Made by a program: the position numbers and the translations under genes. This document shows positions 1-12,300 of a stretch of 64,000 nt of DNA, piece by piece. The first letter of the stretch is position 1; each line of letters starts with the position of its first letter. Origin of the DNA: Rhyacophila brunnea (Eukaryota > Arthropoda > Insecta > Trichoptera > Rhyacophilidae); NCBI GenBank assembly GCA_022495005.1, contig JAGYXB010000449.1, positions 372,001 to 436,000 of the forward strand, read 5' to 3'. The notes beneath the pieces were generated by a model. It saw nothing but the letters and a program-made list of their open reading frames with translations, made no database searches and was not told the DNA's origin.

Positions 1-1536
1 CGAGTTGCTGAAGATCGAACAAGTACAAATAATAAATAATTAAAAAATGAGTGAGCAGTTTTCACATTACCACATGCCAATTTATGCGTGAAAAAGGATT
101 CAAACATCTGACTGCTGAATTGGCTTCACTTGTTCTCCTTCAAACACCGAATATATTAAGAAACAGGAAAATATCAATATTTTTTAAGGAATATAAAGGA
201 GCATTTGAAAATGATATCTCAGTAAGTTATAGAGTGACGGTTAAGCATGTAAAATTTTATATTGCGTTATATACAACTTTTAAATCAATCTACTCAACTT
301 GATCACCGATGTACTTGTATTCATTTAATCCTCAGCACTTGTTTAGTTGTCCGAAATGAAAAAACTTTTTTTTTCTGTACAAAGTCTCAATAGATTTTTT
401 TGTCAAAACGTTATTTTTTCGCTTGTTACCGCTGTTATCTGAAAACTTTTGGTCGTGGACTTGTTCATGTTGTGCCATTAACCCTCCATTTTTTTTTTTT
501 TTTGATATATGGTATAATTATAATAAAGTGATAGAGTAAGTAATAAATGACAGTATAATTGAAATTAATTCAATTCATAGAATCAGTTATCGAATGTGAA
601 CGTGCATTTACAATGGAAAATAATCTATTATAAAACAAAACATACGCAAAGTCCTTTTTAGTAAACTTTTATTATAAGAAAGATATCAAAACAAGATACA
701 TCCTAGTATATTATATGTTAACTGGGAATGTCATTTTATTTTTAGTTTTATCTCTTTCGACTATTGCCATAATTGTATTAATACCATAGTTTGAAGCAAC
801 ATAATATATATATATTTCGTTTGATTTTTACCCATGTAATGTTCACAAATCATGCTAGTGCCAGCAAAAACATTAAACCTTACCGATCGATCGTAGGCTT
901 GCGGTGAGTCGGTTAAATTAGACACAACTCGAAAGATTATTTGTCTCAAGTTTAGCTACGAGGTATTCTCTCATATTACAAATCGGGATGATATTCGTAC
1001 GGCAAAGAGATGTGTCTCTCTGGACGGTTCCAAAGGAAGCTTCGCAAACGTGAATCATCAAAATTCGCAATAGTGATGTCTTTCACTCATGAAGTGATCC
1101 ATAATCCTACACTGACGCAAATGGAGCGCGACTTAGGACTTAAGCAAGTTTCAATAATAGCATGAATTCTAAAGATGTCAAAGAAAATATGAATATACAC
1201 ACTTATAGACAGAGTCTAAAACCGAAGCATTGACATTATGATAAAAGTAAAGCTATAATTGTTTGTGGAATAACTGGAATTGTACATAGATAGGTAGATA
1301 AATACACCGAAACATTGTGATTTAGCATATTTAGATAACCAATCACAAATAATTGCAAACGAGAGTTTACAGTCACAATCTTTCAATGTGTCAATGTACA
1401 GAATATAAATTTTTCTATGGCTACTATTTCAACCATATTAACAACGTTATGGAATTGATATCAAGTGTTGTAATATTATCATGTTACTCGGGTCAGCGGG
1501 TCAAATAATTTTTTTTTTGGTGTACTAAATACAAAC
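1..1536. other. No gene seen
   Basis: AT-rich sequence. The frame 51-221 ends in a GTAAGT donor-like site but has no good acceptor or recognisable motif, so I do not call it. Confidence 0.5.
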
Positions 1537-1751
1537 GATGGCCGCGTGGCTTAAGCGTCAGCCTATAACGTCGTGGGTCCCAGGTTTGAATCCCGGATCT
1601 GGCAAGTACACATATTATTTTTTCAATGAGTCAGAGTATGGACTTAATAGGTTGAGCAAGTGGCCGACATCCATTTCTCGTAAAAACAAATCTGTTAATA
1701 CAAACCTCCACTCTGTAGAGGTCCATATTGTCTTACATAGGATCGGAATAT
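1537..1751 (+). repeat. tRNA-derived SINE, family S copy 1
   Basis: The head has a tRNA-like box A (GGCCGCGTGGCTTAAGCGTC) and box B (GGTTTGAATCC). The shared body runs GAGTCAGAGTATGGAC..., AGGTTGAGCAAGTGGC and ends ACCTCCACTCTGTAGAGGTC then GGATCGGA. The same body recurs at 21997, 27592, 49178 and 56434, which defines the family. Confidence 0.85.
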
Positions 1752-2458
1752 AGTCGGAAAAAAAAAATACTTACTAATCATTTATATTTTTGCTCGATGT
1801 TTCATTTTTTTAAATAAAAATTCGAAAAATATTTAGTATCATAGATATGAATATTATCTATATTTGAATAGAATTATTTACTTCTTGGAAAGTCCTCTCG
1901 AAATGCTGCAATTTTTAGTGTTTCAGTGTAAGTCTACCTACTCCTAAACATAGACCAGGAAAGTATGTGATATGGAAGAACATCTCGTGGAAAACTTCGA
2001 GCAAATCAAAACGGCTTTAGTGGAATTGGGACTCACCGCACCCCTACGAAATTGTTTTATAATACTGTTGAATGCTTTCTATTTCGCAATCAACCGAAAA
2101 GAAAATGTATCAAATTGAATATTGCTGTATACAATAAATAAATACTTGACTTGAATTTGAATTGATTAAAGTTGAACTCAAATTGAATTGTCGAAATTAA
2201 TTTTCCGAAAGCCCGCACAAGGATAAGTACGGCAAAGCGAAGATGCTAAATTCTAACCAATTGGAAACAATCAGAAGACGGGGGTACGTTCTACTCCCAA
2301 ATGTTTCAGTATTGAAATTATCTTATATATTATTATCACTCCACCACTATAGTACTTCATCATTGCTACCTTTTATGTTTATCTTTATGTGTTGAAGTGT
2401 CTTGTGAATGTGTCGATTGTTGTTATGTTTTTTGTTGGTGCACACATTTAATGCTACA

Positions 2459-2636
2459 TTTATAAAAGTATTGTCTATTTTCCCTAGGCAAATGGATCTG
2501 AAGTTTATCTATTTAATAGGACCGGTGATATTTGGTCACTGAATTTATAAAATTATTGTCTATTTTCCATAGACAAGGAATCTGAATATTATATATTTTT
2601 TCTATTAAATATCAGTGGTGATATTTGATCACTACA
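2459..2636 (+). repeat. Diverged tandem duplication, about 85-90 bp units
   Basis: TTTATAAAAGTATTGTCTATTTTCC...GGTGATATTTGGTCACT is followed directly by TTTATAAAATTATTGTCTATTTTCC...GGTGATATTTGATCACT. Confidence 0.65.
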
Positions 2637-2692
2637 TAATTTCATTTTATATGAAAAAAAAATATAACATGTTTCACCGAGTGACGAAATTA

Positions 2693-2869
2693 TGAAGCTA
2701 TTTTATAGCTGCGTTTTGGCGTCCACAGTGAAGAAGCAGGGAAAACAACTGTTTTTAAATCGCTGGGCAATGGGTAGTAACCATTTTGCATAAAAGGTCT
2801 GTCAAAATGACTTCCATTTTGTAGAACGTCATAAAATGTCCAGTTTCGTAACAATGCTGAAACCTGTAA
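2693..2869 (-). other. Exon-like minus-strand ORF, unrecognised
   Basis: After TATGTTACAG the minus strand reads VSALLRNWTFYDVLQNGSHF, DRPFMQNGYYPLPSDLKTVV and FPASSLWTPKRSYKIAS with a stop at about 2690. It looks like protein rather than random translation and has a plausible acceptor, but there is no partner exon and no known motif. It could be a transposon-derived exon. Confidence 0.25.
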
Positions 2870-4182
2870 CATATAGGCATGATACATTTATAAGGTACAC
2901 ACTTGGACAGTAAAATACTTAAGTACTAATAAATATTTAAGTACCCAACTGTGAAAAATAATTATATTGTCATGTTGATTAATAGTTATGTTGTCCACGA
3001 TTTTTCAAAAGCTCGCAGACAGTATTGTATAAAATGTTTAAAGAAATAAACACACGGGACATAAACCCAAAATCTATCGCTTTGAATAAAGCAAATAAGC
3101 CCTTATTGCATTTGCACAGCAAATTATTTATCTTTCTTTAGTGGCGCTATCTCAGTGCAAGCTGTTACCGATCTGTTTGCATTCGCTAAGGAATTTACTG
3201 AACATAACCACCGTTTTTAATAATCTATAGATTCCATTGAATTTATATAGATGTCACAGTTAGTTTGGGTGGTGCCTAATTTTAATAAATACAGATAAAC
3301 TGATTCCCATTATTTATATGATAGATTGCATACCTATTGTGGTTACATTTTGCTTGTAATTAAATAATTAAAACATCTCCGCCACTGGCCAATATAATAG
3401 TCTGTTAGCAGGGAACTCAGAAATAATGGGAACTGAAATACCTAACAGGTAAGGAGAAGCAGGCAACCAATCTCGAGTAAGGAAGAATATGGGATAAATT
3501 TAAATACGACATATGTCGAATACTGACAACTGCTCTCGCTTTATGCATTGACGCTCATTTAATATTGGTGTATTACACACACTATTGCACGTCTATAATG
3601 CATGGTTCATTTTCGTAGGACACACATTCAAAACCCTGCTTCAAAATTTACTGTGTTTTGGTATATAGCCTATTGGAATTCTATTTATTATCTGTTCTGT
3701 GTCTGTTAGGATAGCTTCGTTCTGTGGATGTCCATTTGCTCCATGGAGTTGAAACGGTGATTTAATGCTTTCTTAAACAAGTGATAGGTACCAAAATAAT
3801 GATGATACTTTTATTCTTTTAGCAAAATATGTGTGCGCTCTTTAGTTTTAACGAATAAAAAATTATCGTGCATTTTGTCATCCTTCATTAAGTTAAGATT
3901 TACTATACCATTATTTTTTTTTATAAATACCATAAGGCATGACCCAAAAAATCATTGAAAAAAATATCTTCCCTTTTTGAAGCATGTTTCAAATTGACAA
4001 ATTATCAAATAAGTCGACACAATTAATATTTATGTTAACCAACTTACCTAAATGCATGACTTTAAATATAAAAAAACATTTTAAATGATAAAATTAACTA
4101 TGAAAGTAATTTATTTAGTATTTTAAAAATATTCACCGTACTTTGTGTTTCTTTAAAGTATTTCTACTTATATTTTCTCTTA

Positions 4183-4366
4183 GCGTAAGGCCTGAGTGGA
4201 CAAGCTAGCGGCGGGGCGATGGCGGCGTGCGCAACTCAAACGTATAACAGTGTGTGAAATGTTTGTAGACGATGTCTTCTTTTGGGCATTTCAGACACGG
4301 TTATACGTTTTGAATTGCACACACCGCTGCCGTCACGCAGACATCTCGTCCACTCAGGCCTTACGC
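4183..4366. mobile_element. 184-bp foldback MITE with TTA duplication
   Basis: Both ends are GCGTAAGGCCTGAGTGGAC in inverted orientation. The arms pair for about 80 bp. The flanks are TTA on each side. A 3-bp TTA duplication fits the PIF/Harbinger target preference. The small open frames inside are produced by the arms and are not genes. Confidence 0.8.
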
Positions 4367-5654
4367 TTACAGTGCCTACCTTCATAATTATTGTTTTATT
4401 TTTTTTCAATGTGAAATTATTCAATAATTAAAAAATGTTTATAAGGTCTTATTATTGCATCAATATATGTTTAAAAATTATCGAATTATTATCTTTTTTT
4501 AATAAAATGAATACATTTTGTTTGATAATATTTTTGTTATCTATATGTGAGTTGTTTTTATCCAATGAATGAACATTTCGATAAATAATAATGTTAAACG
4601 ATGACACCTCAGAATAAGTATTTTATATAACTAAGCAGAATTTTTGACGAAGCTTGGAATTAAATAATATATTATATTTTCGAGTACTGTCTCTTGGAAC
4701 ATGTTAGTACCCCCTTAAGAGACGTAAATTTTACCAGAGTACCCCATTTTTGACATGGAATAATTGGGAGCAGTGATTCTCTCTAATTTTGAAAAGCCTC
4801 AGAAACATGTTTGAAGAATGTTACATTCTTAAATCTTGTAAATGTCTTCAATAAAAAAATATTAGTCAGTTACAGGGTTGTCAAAACTAATATTTCGATT
4901 ACTCCTGACACCATCCATAAATCATGTAATGTAATTACCGTGATTTAAATTACAAAGATGATTGCTATTTCTTGACATGATTTGAAATGCCTGTGATAGC
5001 ATAGTTACTAGGAATTATTCACATGAAGGATATTTGGTTCCCTCACTCTCACTCAGTCTAAGATTTTTGACATACAACTATAGATCCACTAGTATATGTT
5101 GTCCGCTGAGTGTAGGCGCCACATGCTAACATTTCACGTAATATCATTCAATACTTTTTATACTGTGATGAGCTTACTTTTAAATTCAAACACCTGATGA
5201 TTTATGATGGTATTATACTCCCTTGTATCCGGCAATGTAGCGTGCCAACCACTAATGATATGCGAAAAAAAAGGGTTATATTTAAACCGCTTAAAGAATT
5301 GGAAGAAATTAACATCGCGAGGCAAAAATTATACCATTTTGTAGACAAAGGAGTTTCCTGACGGTACATAACTGTTGGTGGATTTAAATCATTTGAATAT
5401 ATAACTTTTCAACTGGTTAAACCCTCAAGGTCGGCGAAATGGGTGTGAGAAAACAAGGCTCGATAATTGCGTTCCGACAGCTATTTTATGCACTCTGTAA
5501 TATCTCAACTGATCCAGACGTTTATATCGTACTTTAAACCTTTAAAACCAAGCCATAATAGATTAAAATCAAATAAATATTCGTCTATCTAGAAAATATG
5601 TATGGTTGAATGGCATAATTTTAGATATTTGGTAACATGAACTTAAAAAAACTA

Positions 5655-5800
5655 ACTAAAACCATCTGCAATTTTTATATTGTTAGTTCAATGAAAACAA
5701 ATAAGTATGACAGACAAAGTTGTACACTTTTTATGTCAGATCTCCACAGCCAACTCCAACCTCCGCCACTGTCAGATAGAATACTTATTCCGAGGTAGGG
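5655..5800 (+). repeat. Interspersed repeat family E copy 1
   Basis: Blocks AACTAACTAAAACCATCTGCA, TTCAATGAAAACAAATAAGT, TATGACAGACAAAG and CAACCTCCGCCACTG recur in four other places (30765, 54075, 54235, 57228). No TIRs found. Confidence 0.7.
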
Positions 5801-6098
5801 TTGAGTAAATAAAATATGTATTTGAATAAATTCTTATATTCTCTTTAATATTGCTGAACTATTGAATAATAATAAGTAATAACGTACTATATACTAGAAA
5901 AATATTATTATTTAAATTCAGTTGTCAAATTAGTGAAAAATTAAAATATGTTACAGCGTAATTGTTTTACGTACAAATGATTTAAATTCTCATCTTTAAA
6001 CTCAATAGGAAATAAAATCGATAAAAGCTACCGTCAACATAGCCAAGATGTGTTGTCGGCATAATGTATAATTGATTGATGAATTTATCCCGGTGCAG

Positions 6099-6314
6099 TG
6101 AGTTTGAAGTGTCATCGCTGAACTTCCCGGGCCAAGTTCACCGCTGGAGACTATCCCTGCTGCTGCAACGAGGGTCGGAGAGGTCGCGGGAGGCTCTGCT
6201 CGATGACTTGGCTTGCTCGATGACCCTCCTCTTGGTCACCGGCCGAGCCAGAATTCTATCGCATCAGTTCTCCGTCAAGGAGAGCTTGCGCTCATTGCTA
6301 CTCGGATTTACAAG
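6099..6314 (+). CDS. Gene 1 exon (first one visible)
   Basis: The acceptor is GCAG before 6099 and the donor is AAG|GTTTCC. The exon starts at the third base of a codon and ends with two bases of an Arg codon completed at 8817. Residues 1-71 include the stretch EFEVSSLNFPGQVHRW and a long Leu/Arg-rich helix. The in-frame ATG at 6079 lies before the acceptor, so it would only be a start if the acceptor were skipped. I prefer an internal exon because the acceptor is good and the protein gives no sign of beginning here. Confidence 0.88.
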
Positions 6315-9300
6315 GTTTCCTTTATTTATCACTCGCAATTATAGTAAATATAATATCATATAGAATGGGGAAATGTTATCTGTATGAAAATAGTGTCTTC
6401 TCCAAAAAAAATTATGTTTGTGAAGTCAGAAAAATAGCTTGAATCCACAATGTGAACTGTCGTAGGCTTACTTTTGTTATGGTGATGTATACTGGAATTA
6501 TTATACAATGGCACTATGGGCGATTCGTAGATGTATTGGTTTGTTTCCTAGAATGTCTGTCTCGACTGTAAATTGCTTTTACTGTACCGATGGTGCCACT
6601 GTAGAATGATTCCAGTCTTCCCATTTCAGTTTGTGGCGTTACATTGATATTTTATAGCGGCATGACTTCGAAAAGAGACACATAGATGGCGCGGCCCATT
6701 GACTGGACACCGCAAGCACTATGTAGACGGATTAGGATTTAACTCTATGTTGACTCCGTAATTGATATCTCTCACAGATCTCACGCAGATCTCTCAGTCT
6801 TACAGCCAGTCAGTTTAGTCTGACTAGCTCTGACTATTTTGATCATACAGGTCCTCTATTTTGAGACTAAGCACCTTACACTATTGAGATTTGTTTCTAG
6901 TGATAAGTTTGGTATCTAGTTGTCAAATGTGATACCTACCTGAACCAAACTAATCCTTTGGCAAGTTCATCTGGTTATTTGGTTGAGCGAGTCATCTTAT
7001 CTTATCAATCTGTTTTCGTGTACCGTTTGAAGACGTATTCTCTGTTATTGTTGATGAATCTCTGTGAACTCTGAATAAATACTAAAACCGGAAGTATTTC
7101 TATTTTATAAATAAAACCATCCTATAATTTTTAAATAAAAATATGGAGATACTATACTTTTTAGGTTGTTGTTTTTTAAAACCTACAAGGAAAGTCCTGG
7201 GAAATATAAAACATAGATAATTCATTTTATGAAAAAATGGAGATGCTGCTTTCTGTATAAGATGGCAGAAATAGCATCTGTGTAGAATATAATAATAATG
7301 AAGCAACGTTTTGAAAATAGTTGGAAATTGTTAACTCGTTTTTTTCTATTGTTACATATACAAAGAGTTAATCGTCAGCATGGTAAATATTCGAAACAGA
7401 TTCGTAGATTCCTCATTTAATTTTTGGCCATATATACCGTAGAAGGATGGCATCCTAGAACTGGTGGTATGCAGTAGAGGTGGGAAAATTGGTCGATTTT
7501 GAAGACTAAGTATACTTACTACCTGTATTAAAAAATACTTAGTATCGAAACTTGTTCCAAAATACTTACTAGTATTTGAAATATCGGCTATAATAGAATC
7601 GTTAAAAATACATCCGCTTTTCGAAAAGTCCCATTTTCGAGACAGGTACAGCTGGAACTATGGCACTAGTCACTCATGTTTCAGTAGAAAATACTGAAGC
7701 ATTAAAAGCACTGGTTTCATTTATCTGTAAAGCATTTTCATGTACAGGTGGAGCTATATTTTGCCTGGCAAATTCAATATGAATAGTTGGGTGCTTGCGC
7801 TGTAAAAGTTTCTTCAAATTTGACATTGACTTGTATGAACTTTTTATTTTACAAACATTACAGATGGCATAATTTGTAACTATTTCTTTGGAACGATTCC
7901 ACACGAAACTTAACCTTTTAGTAGCCATTTTTAGACAAATTGTTTATTAAGTATAATATAATTATTATCCATTTATACAATCACGCATACAATTTGAATT
8001 CAGTTTATGTTTATAAGTTCCAATTATAACACTAAAAATCGAGAAACTCGACGTGACAAAACCAGATAAACGCGTAGTCAGTTAGCGTTATCAGAACTCC
8101 GCTATGCCGGCTTGCGACTGACGTCAACTCGATGTAAATGTCATACTCAGCTTAAACTAAAACTAATTCCGTAGTATTATACTAAACATACGCGAGTCGC
8201 GAAGTCCGAGGCGATGATTTCATACGTAGCAAGACTACGAACTAGCTAGCGGACGGCGAGATCTCATACCATGCGTCAAACTCCTGGACTCGATAAAGTC
8301 TCATACTCAACTGAAACTAAAACTCTTAAAACTAAAACTAAGGCGAACTCAAATAGTATACTATAAAACGAACATGTGACCATTTCTGTCCTTCACTATA
8401 CCAACTTTACAACAGAGGAGAAAGGGAAAACAATGACAGTTGAGTATAATATCACGGCTAGACATACGTGTATCATGATATCTCGCTCGCGCGCATTTAA
8501 TATCAATAGCGTTGAAAGTCAACCAGCATCACCGAATGCGAGTCACGGCGATGATATCATCGAATGCGTTCGAATTCGAACATCTAATACGTTTCAAGTT
8601 TCTTGAAACAAGTTTATTGGGCCACAAATACTTAGTATGGGCAGTTTCATCCGAAACTTAAGTACACAAACTGGTGACAGTATTTCCAACTCAGCTCTAG
8701 TATGCAGTCAGTTCGAAGCTGATTGACAGTCAAACCGTTTAGACCGCGATCCACAGTCATGGAGTCGTTTTAACTTGTGGTGCTTGTTATTATAATGCAA
8801 TATATTTTATTTACAGACTTCTAGATATAGTTCTTGGAATGCCATCTCTCCTGGCGCATAATCTGGACAATAAGATAAAAGAAGAGAGATGCAGATATCT
8901 CGTTGCCGAACTTGTATGCCGGGTAAGACCTTCAAATTTGAACTACTTTTTCATCTATTTTCATTTTCTCAGTGGAGTATTTGTACACTGGAGAATCCCT
9001 ATCGGTTGCTAGTCTTCTCAAACTCTTCTCGAGTTATGCCTGCATCGTATAGCTTCGCCGAATATACTATCTAGCAGTGACGAAGGGTTGAGTGAAGGAC
9101 TCATGACAATAGTAGTGCGTCTCATGACGGACTCGATGAGTGAGTGAGGATTCATGCATTGTCCTTCTAATTTAGACAAATGCAGTACCTACATATATTA
9201 CAAGAGATATTGTCGCAATTAACAAATCATAAACGATCCTACTGCAGCCCTATGTTCTAACTAGTGATATCAAGTCACCCGATGACATGACGTAATTGTG

Positions 9301-12300
9301 ACGTCAGCCAATACACGCTCGAGGCAAGCCGCCCAACACACACTGCTCACCATAGATATTATTACGCTGAAACACCTATTTGTGTATAGTGACAATGAAT
9401 AACGCCAGCATTTGACTAGCGTTATTTTCTCGAATGCTATTATCACTCCGGTAGTACGTCACAATGATGTCATATGACGTCATGTCGACCGGGCAACTAC
9501 AACTTGTAAGTTCTAACATAAGACCCCTGATCTAGTTATGATTGAGGAAATCCTGACGATTATTATCGCTCTATTGTTTTGTTTTGACAACAAAACATAC
9601 ATATTAAAGTGTGTCGTCACTCATTTAATGCTGAGTGGTGTGATTGTTAGATTAAGAAAAGTATTTTTTAGTAAGTAGGTACTTTTTGACACCCAGCATT
9701 CGACTCAAATGTTTGTTCTGGAAGCCCAGGACCTATATAGTTTCTCTACAAAGTCCTTGTAAGATACTATGTATCGGAAATTTAAGCACAATTCTCCAGA
9801 AAGTAAGGCAAAGTAAAAAAATGTATTTAATATTTTCTATTCCAGCCGGAATATATTGGATCGCTATCACTGCTGTGCGGCTTCGTCAGGCGGCAGCTTC
9901 GAAGGGCGGCGACGGAGAAGTTTGAGGTGGAGAAAGAATGCTCCCGACCGCCGTGTGCTGTCCCCTATTTGTACCAAACACCACAAGGGGGACATATTGA
10001 CCTTAGGTATTGAATATCTTTTTGTATTCTCACATTTGGAATAAGATAATTCTTTTGAATATATTTTAGAAATAAACAATTAAGCTAAAGTCCGAAATGT
10101 CGAATTGTAAATACGTTTGTTCTTGGGGATATTATTCCTGCAATAATAATGAATATGCCGATATAAAAAAATAGTCTCATGCACCTTACAAATGCAAGCG
10201 ATGTTGCAATAATAAAAGAATAAGAATTAATTTTATAAAAAAAAACTGGTTCCATACATTTGCAACTGAATTATTTTTAAGTAGTAGCAAACATGACATG
10301 TTCTCGATTTGAATATTGACCCTCAAGTATATCCTCACAGCGTATAGATCACCCTTGTACCACCACTGAATCGATGACAAACAACACTTCAATCGATTGC
10401 GTGTATTTGTTCAGGTTATTCAAACGGGATACGATGAGACGGGCCTTGCCCATCCTCATCGGCATTCTGGAGAAGGAGACACGAGGGTGGTTTCTTCACT
10501 TCCGGGAGAGGCTCATCGCCGAACTGAGAGCCCAGAAAATGCCTGACCAAGATATCGAACGGGTATGAAATTCATTTCGAATGACATGCATTTTTTTTAT
10601 ATTCGTCTAAATATTCTAAATGATGATTTTTTGGTGTCTTACTTTGTTTATTTTGTAGGGTAGGTAAATAATATAGAATCAATAGAAATTAAAAAAAATT
10701 CTTAATGATTTGGATCCTTGAATTGCAAATCTTCTTGATACCATTCAGGCGCAATATTACAAAGTTGAATTCTTATATCTGGTGTGGATTCCTGGACGTC
10801 GACCTTGTTGCAGCATAATATGTAAGAATATCCTGCTTCGCCCGTTAATATGAAGCCAAACTTGTTTGAATTTGTTGCAGCCATTTAGGCTTAAAAACCA
10901 TTTCAGGTTTTCGCGGAACATAGTTTCGGACATAGTTTATTTCTCTAGACTAGAAAAGGATTTCTTCAATGTCATTGGTAAAAACTTAAATATCCAGTCA
11001 TGGCTAAATGCATTGTAATTGCAGGTTGCGGTAATTTTAGCTACCTGTCAAATCACCAAAGCTGATTGATTTTGTCATTAAATTTTGATTGTGACGCAGA
11101 AGACAAAAATACATTGGAATTAACGGAATCAAGAGTGAACCAGCTCTGATTTCCACATATTTATAATGTGACTGACTTCCTAATAATAAAATTGGGGTGC
11201 AATGTTTCCCGTAGGAGGTGAAAGAAGCAGTGATGAGAGAATACTTGCAGAGAGTGTACAACAGCGTGCTGGCCCATCCTGGCCTTGCTACTCTCGGATC
11301 GGGGATTCCTGATTTATTCGTTCGTCAGGCTCAAGCCACCGTCATGATGCACAGGTACGAGTGGCTTGAAACCACATTAGAGTAATAATTACTATAATAT
11401 ATCAAATATTGAGTCGTTAGCTATTCGCCCAACTCATTGGCTCCTTGTCCCAGATTGGAAAATGATGTGAATATCATGAGAAGCCGAGTTTGGGTCCTCC
11501 ATGGTGGGCACCTGATAAGTAATGAAAACTTTATAATTAATAAATGTGTTTATTTCGTTTGCAGGGCCGTGGACAATGTGCAAAGAAAGTTAGATAGGAC
11601 TAAAGATAGTCTACGAGAAAGATTAGAGCACCTCTATCCAGTGCTCTCTAGGATTAAATCCTGGATGGAATCAAAACTCAGGTAATCCAATGGCAATTAA
11701 CCTGTTAAAACTTTACCTCTTCATGATCGAAACCAGTATTTTTTTTAATTAGATGTAAAAATTACATAGTATATACCTCACCACAGGGCATCTTTAGAAA
11801 AGTGGAAATGGAGTAAGTCCATTCTACCATCCCCACGTTCGGTGACTTGGTTTGTGGAGTCTCCTTTGAAGAGAAATGAGCTTAAGCTAATACTGAAGCT
11901 AAGAACAGGACACACAATGGGTAAAAGATTTGATGTCCTCATGGAAAGAAGCGATTAGCAGCTCTGCGATGAATGTGATATTTCACTGTGGCACAGGTCG
12001 CCGTAAGCTTTTTATCGGAAAGAGATAACCGTATACTATACGCTCTCCAATTTTATTAGATTCAATTTGAACATTAATTCAATTATCATAGCTGATTTTG
12101 GCAAAATTCATGAATTCAAGAATGAAAACCTAACCTAAAAAATATTCCAGTATATCAGCTATTTTAAAAATTTGTTTGCTGCGGCTCCCTGTGAAGTGTA
12201 AACCGACAAGAACCATGTTTTATTTAGACATAAATTTTATGTCAGTACTATACGAGGCAAAGAGGTTGGATGGTCTTTAATATACGACCATATATTTCCG

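Larger units (their letters stand above)
2870..6098. other. No gene seen, repeats only
   Basis: Contains the 184-bp MITE (4183-4366) and repeat family E copy 1 (5655-5800). A short block at about 4820-4860 (TACATTCTTAAATCTTGT) recurs at about 45066. I found no exon that would supply the two bases needed by the exon at 6099. Confidence 0.5.

Noticed and set aside
51..302. Open frame of 83 codons with a GTAAGT donor at 222
   Set aside because: No good acceptor, ends in phase 0 where the exon at 6099 needs two carried bases, and no known motif.
4196..4424. Overlapping ORFs on both strands
   Set aside because: They lie within the arms of the palindromic MITE at 4183-4366.
6640..7095. Possible solo LTR (promoter-like start and AATAAA near 7075)
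   Set aside because: No TG..CA ends or target duplication could be defined.
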